This document shows positions 1-6,791 of a stretch of DNA of 17,892 nt, one piece after another. The notes under the pieces are model-generated. The model saw nothing but the letters and a program-made list of their open reading frames with translations, did not search any database and had not been told where the DNA came from. Numbering within the stretch: position 1 is the first letter of the stretch; the number at the start of each line of letters is the position of its first letter. The position numbers and the translations under genes are program-made. The DNA comes from Clostridiales bacterium. Its GTDB lineage: Bacteria > Bacillota > Clostridia > Oscillospirales > Acutalibacteraceae. The DNA lies in assembly GCA_021202245.1 (NCBI GenBank), contig JAJQDK010000082.1, positions 1 through 17,892 on the forward strand, read 5' to 3'.

Positions 1-97
1 CATCCGCTGCGGTAGCCGTGAACGGCACAAGCGAAAATGCGCTGAGCAGCATTATGACTGCCAGCAGAATGGTTAATGGTTTTTTAATTTTTTTCAT
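1..97 (-). CDS. Secreted protein, N-terminal signal peptide only (partial)
   Basis: The gene reads leftwards out of the window from an ATG at 97-95. A strong GGAGGA ribosome binding site (rc of 105-110) lies 7 nt upstream. The 32 visible residues form a classical signal peptide: a lysine-rich start (MKKIKK), a hydrophobic core of about 18 residues, then an Ala-rich cleavage region (TATAAD). The product is therefore exported, but nothing of the mature protein is visible and no function can be given. A matching promoter lies at 177-205, giving a leader of about 70 nt. It is divergent from the small DNA-binding-type protein at 284. Confidence 0.75.
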   Translation of the reverse strand, partial: MKKIKKPLTILLAVIMLLSAFSLVPFTATAAD

Positions 98-176
98 TGA
101 TTTGTCCTCCTTAAATTTAACTATGCTTCAAAAACAGGAACCGCATTAGGTATAGTTAAATTATTTTTTCATTTGT

Positions 177-205
177 ATTATATCATATTGTTATGCCTAT
201 TGCAA
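177..205 (-). promoter_or_regulatory. SigA-type promoter for the leftward secreted-protein gene
   Basis: On the minus strand the -35 is TTGCAA (200-205) and the -10 is TATAAT (rc of 177-182), with exactly 17 bp between them. It faces the signal-peptide gene starting at 97. Confidence 0.6.
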
Positions 206-283
206 TGCAAAATGTTATATATATTTTAATATATATTTTTGTACAATATTTATAGGTAATGTTATGCAAGGAGCATTATTTTA

Positions 284-472
284 ATGAGAAAATTTAAAAT
301 TCCCGAAATTCCTAAAACAACTAATAAATGTATTCGATTTCCAAATGATGTGATTGATGAAGTTGAAGCGACTATCGTCGGAAAAGACTGCACATTTTCC
401 GCTTTTGTGATTGAAGCCGTCCGTGTTGCCCTTGAAAATTTAAAGGAAGATGAACAGCAGGAAAACGGCTGA
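284..472 (+). CDS. Small ribbon-helix-helix-like protein (62 aa)
   Basis: This is a 62-residue soluble protein with no signal peptide. After a basic N-terminus, residues about 15-22 (NKCIRFPN) look like the DNA-contacting beta strand of a ribbon-helix-helix (Arc/CopG/YlcI-YnfO-like) protein. Two predicted helices follow (about 23-32 and 39-54, the second starting FSAFVIEAV). The acidic tail (KEDEQQENG) is typical of such small proteins. The ATG has AAGGAG at 268-273. An intrinsic terminator at 497-533 closes a single-gene unit. There is no toxin partner next to it, so a stand-alone regulator is more likely than an antitoxin. Its target is unknown; the divergent secreted-protein gene is the obvious candidate. 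The fold is inferred from pattern only. Confidence 0.75.
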   Translation: MRKFKIPEIPKTTNKCIRFPNDVIDEVEATIVGKDCTFSAFVIEAVRVALENLKEDEQQENG

Positions 473-496
473 AAATTAAAAATATATTAAACAGAA

Positions 497-533
497 ACAG
501 ACGGTTCGCCCCGGTGGTAAGCCGTCTGTTTTT
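497..533 (+). terminator. Intrinsic terminator after the RHH-like gene
   Basis: Arms ACAGACGG (497-504) and CCGTCTGT (522-529) can form an 8-bp stem, followed directly by a T run to 533. Confidence 0.75.
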
Positions 534-611
534 AATTTAAGACAGCTTAAGAACAGTGCCGTTTTCGTTAAGTTGACAACCATTGCAAAAAAAGGCGGAG
601 GGATTAAGCAA

Positions 612-640
612 GGCAAATTTGATTAGCTCCGATTTTTAAA
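612..640 (+). repeat. Dispersed degenerate intergenic repeat, copy 1
   Basis: The core GCAAATTTG...GCTCCGATTT..AAA resembles stretches at 9083-9110 (minus strand) and 12719-12745. It lies just upstream of the ffs promoter. The similarity was aligned by eye; function is unknown. Confidence 0.4.
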
Positions 641-649
641 AAATAATTG

Positions 650-678
650 TTGCTTTTATAAAAAATGTATGATATAAT
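650..678 (+). promoter_or_regulatory. Promoter of the SRP RNA gene
   Basis: A -35 TTGCTT (650-655) and a perfect -10 TATAAT (673-678) are separated by 17 bp. Initiation would fall around 685, about 30 nt before the base of the SRP RNA helix, so 5' processing is likely. Confidence 0.7.
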
Positions 679-713
679 ACTAATATATTGCAGGCCGCAA
701 TGTGCGTGCAATT

Positions 714-823
714 AAGTGAGCGGCAGGCCCTGTACGATTGGGGTCTGTGAACCATGTCAGGCGGGGAACCGAGCAGCATTAAGCAGTTTTTCCGATGCGA
801 TGCAGTCAGTCTGTCGTTCACTT
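714..823 (+). ncRNA. ffs: Signal recognition particle RNA (small, 4.5S-like)
   Basis: This is the RNA scaffold of the signal recognition particle, which binds Ffh and targets membrane proteins co-translationally. The diagnostic domain IV is complete. ATG-TCAGG (754-761), CGG (762-764), a GGAA tetraloop (765-768), CCG (769-771), AGCAG (772-776) and CAT (777-779) form the symmetric and asymmetric internal loops that Ffh recognises. The ends close on each other: AAGTGAGCGGCAG (from 714) pairs with CTGTCGTTCACTT (ending 823), with a few G-U pairs. At about 110 nt it is the short form without an Alu domain, unlike the roughly 270-nt scRNA of Bacillus. ffs next to dnaX is a common Firmicute arrangement. 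Ends are approximate. Confidence 0.9.
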
Positions 824-835
824 ATTTGTACGATT

Positions 836-870
836 GCCGTTATTTCGGCTGACGGCTTGCATTTTTATTT
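836..870 (+). terminator. Possible weak terminator between ffs and dnaX
   Basis: GCCGT (836-840) can pair with ACGGC (852-856), followed by TTGCATTTTTATTT. The stem is short, so partial read-through into dnaX is likely. Confidence 0.35.
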
Positions 871-886
871 GCGGCGGGGTGATTCT

Positions 887-2611
887 TTGTATCAGGTTTT
901 ATATCGCAAATGGCGACCTCAAACATTTGATGACGTTGCAGGTCAGGAGCATATTACCGTAACTCTGCAAAATGAGCTTACCACAGGCAGGGTGAACCAC
1001 GCCTATCTGTTTACCGGCTCAAGGGGAACGGGCAAGACCACCTGTGCAAAAATTCTTGCCAAAGCCGTAAATTGCCTTGCTCCCAAAAACGGAAATCCCT
1101 GCGGTGAATGTGAAATTTGCCGAGGAATTGACGACGGAAGCGTGCTTGATATTGTTGAAATGGACGCCGCTTCCAACAGAAAAATCGACGATATTCGGCA
1201 GATTATCGACGAGGTGCAGTTTAAGCCGACAAAGTGCAAATACAGAGTGTATATCATCGACGAGGTTCACATGCTCACCACCGAGGCGTTTAATGCGCTT
1301 CTTAAAACGCTTGAGGAGCCTCCCGAACACGTTATTTTTATCTTGGCTACCACCGAGGTGCATAAGCTTCCGCAGACGATTCTATCTCGCTGTCAGAGGT
1401 TTGATTTTCACAGAATTGAGCCCCGTGCAAGCGCCGACAGGCTTTTGTATGTTGCCGGGCAGGAGAATGTTCGGCTTTCGGACAGTGCGGCGCTTATGAT
1501 AGCCTCCGTTGCCGACGGCGCCTTGCGTGACGCTTTATCTTTGCTTGACAGGTGCATTGCCGCAAGCTCCGATATTGACGAGGACGTGGTGCGCAGTGCC
1601 GCAGAGCTTGCCCGAAAGACCTATCTCTATGAGCTTGCCGCCTGCGCAATCAACAAGAATACCGCAAAGGCGCTTGAAATTATTGACAGGCTCTACGGCG
1701 AATCTATGGATATGTCACGCCTGTGCAATGAGCTTGTGGGTCATTTTCGGGCGCTTATGCTTATAAAGTCAGTCAAAAATCCCCGTGACATTCTCATTAT
1801 GTCGGATGATGAATTTGAAGAGGCGCAAACTCAGGCCGATTATCTTTCGCTTGCCGATATTGTATATTATATGGATGTGCTTTCACGCGCTCATCAGCGT
1901 ATGGGGCAGGGCACGGGCGACAGAATCGAGCTTGAAACTGCTGTGGTTAAGCTGTCGTGCGCAGAGCTTGACGGAACAACCGAGGCGCTCACCGCAAGGG
2001 TTACGGCGCTTGAAAAGGCGGTTAAAAAGGGCATTACCGTTAACTGCCGGCCGAGCGATTCGGATTCCCGTTCGGAGGATGACTCAGAGCAAGGGACTGC
2101 CGAAAACGGCGGAAGGACAAAATCCGAGCCCTTGTCCGCTGAGAATATGGCAGACGGCAATACGGAGGATATTTTGTCTTTGCCGGAGGAACCGCCCATG
2201 AGGAAGGCTCCCGTTGCAAAGCCGGCGCCCAAGCCGGTTTCACGTCCGCAGCAGAGCCCAAAGCCAAACCTTGACGAGATTTATGCCAATGCAAAGCCGT
2301 TTCGTCAGTGGGTTGAGGTTGTGGATAACCTTAAGTCGGTTTCAAGGGCGATTGCGGCTGCGTTTGCGGGAACGGCGGCATATGAAAGCGGAAATTATTT
2401 GCTGATTGACACGGATAACGATGTTGCGTTTGAACTGCTCAAAAATAATAACAGGCGAGCCGACATCAAGCAGGCTACCCATGAAACAACCGGCAAGGCG
2501 TACAGACTGGGTCCGTACAAGCGCCCCGAAAAAAAGTCGGAGCAAGCCGACCCGCTGCAATTATTAAAGGAAAGCCTCGCAGGAAGCGAAGTTGAAATAA
2601 CGGAAGAATAA
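887..2611 (+). CDS. dnaX: DNA polymerase III subunit gamma/tau
   Basis: This is the clamp-loader ATPase that loads the sliding clamp and holds polymerase III together. The start is taken as TTG at 887 (574 aa). It has GGGGTGAT just upstream and gives the conserved N-terminus MYQVLYRKWRP. The frame stays open back to 716, but that extension runs through the SRP RNA and is not translated protein. Visible motifs are Walker A GSRGTGKTT (44-52), a zinc module with C64, C72, C75 and C78, Walker B DEVH (125-128), sensor-1 ATTE and the SRC motif (167-169). After about residue 370 there is a charged, Pro-rich linker and a tau-type C-terminal domain. No clear programmed frameshift site was found. It heads the dnaX-ybaB-recR block. 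Confidence 0.95.
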   Translation: MYQVLYRKWRPQTFDDVAGQEHITVTLQNELTTGRVNHAYLFTGSRGTGKTTCAKILAKAVNCLAPKNGNPCGECEICRGIDDGSVLDIVEMDAASNRKIDDIRQIIDEVQFKPTKCKYRVYIIDEVHMLTTEAFNALLKTLEEPPEHVIFILATTEVHKLPQTILSRCQRFDFHRIEPRASADRLLYVAGQENVRLSDSAALMIASVADGALRDALSLLDRCIAASSDIDEDVVRSAAELARKTYLYELAACAINKNTAKALEIIDRLYGESMDMSRLCNELVGHFRALMLIKSVKNPRDILIMSDDEFEEAQTQADYLSLADIVYYMDVLSRAHQRMGQGTGDRIELETAVVKLSCAELDGTTEALTARVTALEKAVKKGITVNCRPSDSDSRSEDDSEQGTAENGGRTKSEPLSAENMADGNTEDILSLPEEPPMRKAPVAKPAPKPVSRPQQSPKPNLDEIYANAKPFRQWVEVVDNLKSVSRAIAAAFAGTAAYESGNYLLIDTDNDVAFELLKNNNRRADIKQATHETTGKAYRLGPYKRPEKKSEQADPLQLLKESLAGSEVEITEE

Positions 2612-2650
2612 AAAATACAGAAGAATAAATCTGAAAGGAAAACATATATT

Positions 2651-3001
2651 ATGAAAGCAAGATTACCCAAGGGATATTCAAACGGCGGAACAAACAATAT
2701 GCAGCAGCTTGCACGTCAGGCTCAAAAGCTTCAGGATGATATGGAAGCGGCTACGGCAGAGCTGGAGGCAAAGGAATACACCGCTGCGGCAGGCGGCGGT
2801 GCCGTAAATGTGACCGTAACCGGAAAAATGGAGCTTACCAAGGTTGATATTTCTCCTGAGGTTGTTGATCCCGAGGATGTTGAAATGCTTTCCGACCTTG
2901 TAATTGCTGCCGCTAACGAAGCGCTCAGAGCAGCCGCCAAGGAAAAGGAAGAAAAAATGGAGAGTATTTCCGGCGGACTTAACATTCCGGGAATGTTTTA
3001 A
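2651..3001 (+). CDS. ybaB: YbaB/EbfC family nucleoid-associated protein
   Basis: This 116-residue protein belongs to the YbaB/EbfC family of small dimeric DNA-binding proteins, nearly always encoded between dnaX and recR. It has an N-terminal helix rich in Gln and charged residues (about 17-42, MQQLARQAQKLQDDME), a short beta core with the family-typical GGGAVNVTVTGK stretch, and a C-terminal helix ending in a GGLNIPGMF tail. The start has a GAAAGGAAAA ribosome binding site. The N-terminal extension MKARLPKGYSNGG before the usual start is Gly-rich and common in Firmicute members. It lies 39 nt after dnaX and 2 nt before recR, so co-transcription is expected. The precise cellular role of the family remains loosely defined. 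Confidence 0.93.
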   Translation: MKARLPKGYSNGGTNNMQQLARQAQKLQDDMEAATAELEAKEYTAAAGGGAVNVTVTGKMELTKVDISPEVVDPEDVEMLSDLVIAAANEALRAAAKEKEEKMESISGGLNIPGMF

Positions 3002-3003
3002 TT

Positions 3004-3606
3004 ATGGCTCAATACAATGTAGCTCCGCTTGAAAATTTGGTGGAGCAGTTTGAAAGAATGCCGGGCATCGGACACAAAACCGCTCAAAGGCTTGCATATT
3101 ATGTGCTGAATCTGTCAAAAACACAGGCGGAGGAGCTTGCAAACGCAGTGCTTGACGCACACACAAAAATTCACTATTGCAGTCAGTGCTGTAATTTAAC
3201 CGACAAGGAGCTTTGCCCCGTATGCGCAAGCTCCGCAAGGGATAAATCCACAATCTGCGTGGTGGAAACTCCGAGAGATGCCACGGCGGTAGAAAATACG
3301 CGCGAGTTCAAGGGCGTTTACCACGTTTTGCACGGAGCAATTTCTCCGCTTAACGATGTGGGACCCGACAACCTGACGATTAAGCAGCTTGTTGCAAGGC
3401 TCGGCGACGATACGGTCAAAGAGGTAATAATGGCTACCAATCCCACGGTTGAGGGAGATGCCACGGCGCTGTATATTTCAAAGCTTTTAAAGCCGATGGG
3501 CGTCAGGGTGACACGCCTTGCCTACGGAATTCCCGTAGGCGGTGATTTGGAATATGCCGATGAATACACGCTTGCAAAGGCTCTGGAAGGCAGGAATGAG
3601 ATTTAA
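3004..3606 (+). CDS. recR: Recombination protein RecR
   Basis: RecR acts with RecO (and RecF) to load RecA on gapped DNA during recombinational repair. The 200-residue length is normal. Features in order are a helix-hairpin-helix motif (MPGIGHKTAQR, about 19-29), a four-cysteine zinc finger (C59, C62, C71, C74) and a Toprim domain (about 81-176) with the VVETPRD and TNPTVEGDATA stretches. The C-terminus has the usual GIPVGGDLEYADEYTLAKAL motif. It starts 2 nt after ybaB without a strong ribosome binding site of its own, so translation is probably coupled. Its TAA overlaps the smpB ATG by 1 nt. Confidence 0.96.
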   Translation: MAQYNVAPLENLVEQFERMPGIGHKTAQRLAYYVLNLSKTQAEELANAVLDAHTKIHYCSQCCNLTDKELCPVCASSARDKSTICVVETPRDATAVENTREFKGVYHVLHGAISPLNDVGPDNLTIKQLVARLGDDTVKEVIMATNPTVEGDATALYISKLLKPMGVRVTRLAYGIPVGGDLEYADEYTLAKALEGRNEI

Positions 3607-4070
3607 TGGCTTCACTCAAAACAATTGCGCAGAACAAAAAAGCATATCACGATTATTTTGTCGAGGAGTCTTGGGAAGCAGGCATTGAGCTGTGCGGAAC
3701 CGAGGTTAAATCGGTGCGCGGCGGCAGGGTGAATCTGAAGGATAGCTGGTGTTCGATTGTTGACGGTGAAATGTTTATCAACGGTATGCACATTTCTCCG
3801 TATGAGCACGGCAATATTTTCAACCGTGACCCCTTGCGTGTGCGCAGGCTTTTGATGCACAAAAAGGAGATTAACCGCCTTTACGGCACGGTGAAGCAGA
3901 CCGGCTATTCGCTGATTCCGCTGAGCCTGTATTTTAAGGACAGCAAGGTTAAGGTGCAGGTGGGCTTGTGCAAGGGCAAAAAGCTTTATGACAAGCGTGA
4001 GGATATGGCTAAGCGTGCCGCCAAGCGTGATATGGAGCGTGCAATTAAAGAGAAAATGTCAGGCGCCTGA
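3606..4070 (+). CDS. smpB: SsrA-binding protein SmpB
   Basis: SmpB binds the tRNA-like part of tmRNA, delivers it to stalled ribosomes and stands in for the missing anticodon arm in trans-translation. The 154-residue protein has the family's OB-fold signatures: NKKAYHDYFVEESWEAGIEL near the N-terminus, GTEVKSVRGGRVNLKDS (about 31-47) and HISPYEHGN (about 62-70). A lysine/arginine-rich tail follows (GKKLYDKREDMAKRAAKRD), which inserts into the ribosomal mRNA channel. The ATG overlaps the recR stop in TAATG. Its RNA partner ssrA begins 61 nt downstream, the classical smpB-ssrA pairing. Confidence 0.97.
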   Translation: MASLKTIAQNKKAYHDYFVEESWEAGIELCGTEVKSVRGGRVNLKDSWCSIVDGEMFINGMHISPYEHGNIFNRDPLRVRRLLMHKKEINRLYGTVKQTGYSLIPLSLYFKDSKVKVQVGLCKGKKLYDKREDMAKRAAKRDMERAIKEKMSGA

Positions 4071-4131
4071 CCTGTTAATTGTTTTCAAGCTTTTCGGTTT
4101 TTCCGAATAAAGGGTTTCCTGTGCAATACAC

Positions 4132-4480
4132 GGGGGTGTAAAGGCTTCGACGGGGATTATAAACCTTGATAAGCGAGCGGCGGTGCGGAACCGCCATAAA
4201 ATCCGCAATTTAAAATTAACTGACAACAATACAGTTGAATTAGCAGCTGCGTAAGCGCTGCTCGTCCTGTTTGAGAGCACCACGGCTTAAATAAGGGCGT
4301 CGATTAGTGGTAAATGTGAACAGGGGAGCGCTCCGTACCCTGTCACACATCAGGAGCTGCCGAGTCATATAGCCTGTCGACGGGCGATGTGATAAGGGAG
4401 ATTTAAATCATCGACTGCGCTCGGAGAAAATTTCGGCAAGTGATTTTCGGACAGGGGTTCGACTCCCCTCACCTCCACCA
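4132..4480 (+). ncRNA. ssrA: Transfer-messenger RNA (tmRNA)
   Basis: tmRNA rescues stalled ribosomes and adds a degradation tag. The ends form a tRNA-like acceptor stem: GGGGGTG (4132-4138) pairs with CACCTCC before the encoded 3' ACCA ending at 4480. The T arm reads CAGGGGTTCGACTCCCCTC. The 5' part has the typical GTAAAGGCTTCGACGGGG. The tag frame ends ...DNNTVELAAA and stops at TAA 4252-4254. The resume codon is probably ACT (4219-4221) or the neighbouring GAC, so the tag is (T)DNNTVELAAA. It follows smpB directly and precedes a strong terminator. Confidence 0.96.
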
Positions 4481-4492
4481 AAAATTTTAAAG

Positions 4493-4525
4493 GCAGATGC
4501 GACCTTGCGTTGCATTTGCTTTTTT
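4493..4525 (+). terminator. Intrinsic terminator of ssrA
   Basis: GCAGATGC (4493-4500) pairs with GCATTTGC (4512-4519), with G-U wobble, followed by TTTTTT, 12 nt after the tmRNA CCA end. Confidence 0.85.
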
Positions 4526-4590
4526 GTATAAAATGGAATTGGAATAACTTCCGGTTTATCGACCTGAAACTAACACATTTTATATTTAAG

Positions 4591-4608
4591 AGCGGCTACA
4601 CAGCCGCT
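4591..4608 (+). other. Perfect hairpin just upstream of the broken tRNA
   Basis: AGCGGCT (4591-4597) and AGCCGCT (4602-4608) form a 7-bp stem with a 4-nt loop, ending 3 nt before the tRNA-Arg remnant. There is no T run, so it is not a standard terminator. Role unknown. Confidence 0.45.
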
Positions 4609-4611
4609 TAT

Positions 4612-4678
4612 GCGCCGATAGCTCAGCAGGATAGAATGTCTGACTACGAATCAGAAGGTCGGGGGTTCGAGTTATTTC
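4612..4678 (+). pseudogene. tRNA-Arg(ACG), 3' part lost
   Basis: The 5' two thirds of a tRNA-Arg are clear: acceptor 5' strand GCGCCGA (4612-4618), TA, D-arm GCTCAGCAGGATA, a perfect anticodon stem TCTGA/TCAGA around loop CTACGAA (anticodon ACG), variable loop, T-stem 5' strand GGGGG and loop TTCGAGT. The 3' T-stem strand then reads TATTT where CCCTC-like bases are needed. The 3' acceptor strand (expected TCGGCGC) and CCA are absent. The D stem also has a C-A mismatch (GCTC/GAAT). It cannot fold as a working tRNA. An intact copy must exist elsewhere if ACG is used. Confidence 0.8.
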
Positions 4679-4793
4679 CGTCACAGCTTGTTAAAAAATA
4701 AAATACAACCTATTCGCCGATTAAGCTGGCTGCATCGGGCTTTGCTTTGAGTTAATATGTTCCGAATAATTTAACTTTATTTTTAAATCCGAC

Positions 4794-4822
4794 AAGCACG
4801 TTGAGAAATCGCGTGCTTTTAT
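4794..4822 (+). terminator. Intrinsic terminator in the tRNA-remnant region
   Basis: AAGCACG (4794-4800) pairs with CGTGCTT (4812-4818), followed by TTATT. It may be the old terminator of the broken tRNA gene. No other gene ends here on the plus strand. Confidence 0.55.
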
Positions 4823-4918
4823 TATGCTCAAAAAACAAAAATCGAGGGCTGAAAAATAAGTTTGTTTTTTGTAAAATTTACAAATTATATTTCGAGTTTG
4901 ATTTCATAAAATACTATT

Positions 4919-4949
4919 GCGGCGATAAATCGGGAAGCCGAAGCGCCGC
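4919..4949 (+). other. GC-rich hairpin in the spore-protein leader
   Basis: GCGGCG (4919-4924) and CGCCGC (4944-4949) are perfect complements, with an inner CGG/CCG pair. It lies about 55 nt before the spore-protein ATG in otherwise very AT-rich DNA. It could be an mRNA-stabilising 5' structure or a weak terminator (only TTT follows). The rest of 4526-5002 holds no gene I can support. Confidence 0.4.
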
Positions 4950-5002
4950 TTTAATATAAATTGATTTGAGTTTAAAAGTTTTGAAAAAAGGAGTAATAAG
5001 TT

Positions 5003-5200
5003 ATGTCAGGTAACAACAACCAGCTTAATGTACCCGAAGCAAAGGAAGCTATGGAGCGTTTTAAGATGGAATGTGCAAACGAAGTAGGCGTAAACCTCAA
5101 GCAGGGCTACAACGGCGACATTTCGGCAAGAGAAGCAGGCTCCGTAGGCGGCCAGATGGTTAAAAAGATGATTGAGTCATACGAAAACAGTATGAAATAA
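5003..5200 (+). CDS. Small acid-soluble spore protein, alpha/beta type
   Basis: Alpha/beta SASPs coat and protect DNA in dormant endospores and are degraded at germination. The 65-residue protein carries the family core: FKMECANEVGVNL, GYNGDIS, REAGSVGGQMVKKMI. The N-terminal Asn-rich stretch (SGNNNQLNVPEAKEAM) is usual. The glutamate in the ECANEVG stretch is at the germination-protease recognition site of the family. The ATG has AAAAAAGGAG 10 nt upstream. A SigG-like -10 (AATACTA, 4910-4916, consensus CATACTA) is present, but the -35 is poor, so forespore control is inference. The downstream terminator is 5237-5270. Confidence 0.95.
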   Translation: MSGNNNQLNVPEAKEAMERFKMECANEVGVNLKQGYNGDISAREAGSVGGQMVKKMIESYENSMK

Positions 5201-5229
5201 CTTAAGGTAAGCCCCTATTTAAATTTGCA

Positions 5230-5267
5230 AAAAATGAAGGCACACGGCAAAAGTCGTGTGCCTTTGA
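5230..5267. repeat. 38-bp direct repeat, copy 1 (contains terminator)
   Basis: Bases 5230-5267 are identical to 6989-7026 and in the same orientation. The repeat contains the whole terminator stem plus its A- and T-rich edges. The two copies bracket the DUF4143 ATPase gene and its leader. Confidence 0.9.
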
Positions 5268-5270
5268 TTT
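5237..5270 (+). terminator. Terminator of the spore-protein gene
   Basis: AAGGCACACG (5237-5246) and CGTGTGCCTT (5255-5264) form a perfect 10-bp stem, followed by TTTGATTTTT. On the minus strand the stem is followed by CATTTTT, so it can work both ways. Confidence 0.85.
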
Positions 5271-5278
5271 TTAACCTG

Positions 5279-5345
5279 AGCCGCAAAAGCTATCCGCATC
5301 TAAAGGCGGTGGGAGTAGGTCAAAACACCCCTTTTGTATTCGGCT
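5279..5345. other. Multi-branched foldable element at the 3' end of the ATPase gene
   Basis: Outer arms AGCCGCAAAAG (5279-5289) and CTTTTG (5331-5336) plus CGGCT (5341-5345) pair with a 4-nt bulge. Inside are CCGC/GCGG (5294-5297/5306-5309) and, as an alternative, GGTG/CACC (5309-5312/5326-5329). It overlaps the ATPase stop codon. It may be a terminator-like 3' structure or the remnant of a mobile-element end. Confidence 0.4.
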
Positions 5346-6696
5346 AAATGTTAACTATATCTAAATCTACTTTTAAGTGTTCCGGAAGAGTTTCGTCTTT
5401 AAAAAACATTGACATATACCAAGGCAGATAGGTTACGTTGTTTTCAATGGATATGTTTCCTTTGCAAAAAACAATTCCCTCTTCAATTTTCCACTCAGCC
5501 TTAGAAAGAACATTGTCAAGAGCCTTGTGCTTTTTAAAATCATTGCCGGATTTAATTTCAATGGGAACAGCTTTTTTTCCACGTTGTACGATAAAGTCAA
5601 CCTCTCCGATGTTTTTCTTGTTAAAATACCTGAGCTTAAAGTGCTTGGAAACAAGCTCTTGGGCAAAAACGTTTTCAAGGATACTTCCCATGTTGACTGA
5701 TAAATCACCAGCCAAAATATCAAACTGAATATTTCCCATTGACGCAGCGCAAAGTAAGCCTGTATCGCAGAAAAACAATTTGAAAAGGCTGTTTTGCAAA
5801 TTAAGCTCAAGCGGCAGCTTCGGCTCGGTAATATTATAGCAGGGGAGAGCAACGCCGGCATCGGCAAGCCAATTAAAGCTGGTTTCATATCTGAGCATTC
5901 GTGCCGAATTTTTTATGTCAGAAAGCTTAAATCTTCTGTTTTTAGCATTGAGCTGAGCCGGAATCATATCAAAAATATTCTTTATTTTTTCTTTGCTGCT
6001 GTCGGCATATTTTGAAATGTCTTGTCGGTATAATGCAAGTATGTCGGTCTGAATTTTGAGGACTTCCCCAATGTCCCGACTGTCTGCAAATCTCTGAACA
6101 ACAGCAGGCATACCGCCCACTATGACATAATATCCGAAAAGCTTAAGCATTGAACGGTGAACGGCTTCGCTGACCTCTGCTTTTTCCTCAAAGCACTTTC
6201 TTAAATATTCTATGGTTTCTTTCTGAACACCGTTTGCTGTTGAAAATTCTTCAAAATCAAGAGGATACATCTGATAGATTTCCTCGTATCCGACCGGATA
6301 AGATTTTACCTCTTTATAATTCACACCGAGAAGAGAACCGGATTCAATATAGTCGAATCTGCCGTCGTCAACAAGAAATTTAATTGCAATCCTTGCGGAG
6401 GGGCACTCTTGAATTTCATCAAGGAAAATTAAAGTATTTCCTTTTTGCAGTGATTTCCTTGAATAGGCTGTCAGATTGATAATCAGCGTGTCGGCGTTCA
6501 AATCTCCGTCAAAAATTTTGCTTGCTTCCGGATTGGTTATGAAGTTTATCTCAATAAAATTTTGATAATTTTCTTTTGCAAATTTTCTTATGATATAGGT
6601 TTTGCCGATTTGTCTTGTGCCTGTTACAAGCAAGGCTTTTTTATCTGTCTTGTTTTTCCATTTTAATAAATAATCATATGCTTTTCGGTACAGCAT
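5344..6696 (-). CDS. AAA ATPase with C-terminal DUF4143 domain
   Basis: This 450-residue protein belongs to a large family, common in gut anaerobes, that joins an AAA-type ATPase to a DUF4143 domain; its function is not established. Walker A is GTRQIGKT (26-33) and Walker B is LIFLDEIQE (89-97, D93/E94). The C-terminal part has a nuclease-like pattern: ENVFAQE (341-347), E365-V-D367-F and IEIKSG with E380 and K382. This resembles PD-(D/E)xK folds, though catalysis is only inferred. The ATG has GAAGGTGA upstream. The gene is monocistronic, with a long repeat-bearing leader and its own promoter. It lies between two 38-bp direct repeats, which suggests late arrival at this site. Confidence 0.9.
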   Translation of the reverse strand: MLYRKAYDYLLKWKNKTDKKALLVTGTRQIGKTYIIRKFAKENYQNFIEINFITNPEASKIFDGDLNADTLIINLTAYSRKSLQKGNTLIFLDEIQECPSARIAIKFLVDDGRFDYIESGSLLGVNYKEVKSYPVGYEEIYQMYPLDFEEFSTANGVQKETIEYLRKCFEEKAEVSEAVHRSMLKLFGYYVIVGGMPAVVQRFADSRDIGEVLKIQTDILALYRQDISKYADSSKEKIKNIFDMIPAQLNAKNRRFKLSDIKNSARMLRYETSFNWLADAGVALPCYNITEPKLPLELNLQNSLFKLFFCDTGLLCAASMGNIQFDILAGDLSVNMGSILENVFAQELVSKHFKLRYFNKKNIGEVDFIVQRGKKAVPIEIKSGNDFKKHKALDNVLSKAEWKIEEGIVFCKGNISIENNVTYLPWYMSMFFKDETLPEHLKVDLDIVNI

Positions 6697-6791
6697 TGAG
6701 TCACCTTCATTTCAAATAAGAATCTTGCCGTAAATTATAACCTGTTCACCGATGTTCAGCGAGCTTACATCGAGATTTGCCCCGAGTTAAA

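Noticed and set aside
284..472. Antitoxin of a toxin-antitoxin pair
   Set aside because: The RHH-like gene is followed directly by a terminator and no toxin-sized frame adjoins it.
716..886. N-terminal extension of DnaX by 57 residues
   Set aside because: It coincides with the SRP RNA and its terminator region, lacks a ribosome binding site, and precedes the conserved DnaX N-terminus.
2015..2035. Programmed frameshift site in dnaX (A-rich run at GGTTAAAAAGGG)
   Set aside because: The run is only AAAAAG without a clear slippery heptamer, Shine-Dalgarno stimulator or strong downstream hairpin.
4510..4701. 63-aa open frame after ssrA
   Set aside because: It starts in the ssrA terminator and crosses the tRNA-Arg remnant. 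No ribosome binding site and no protein-like pattern.
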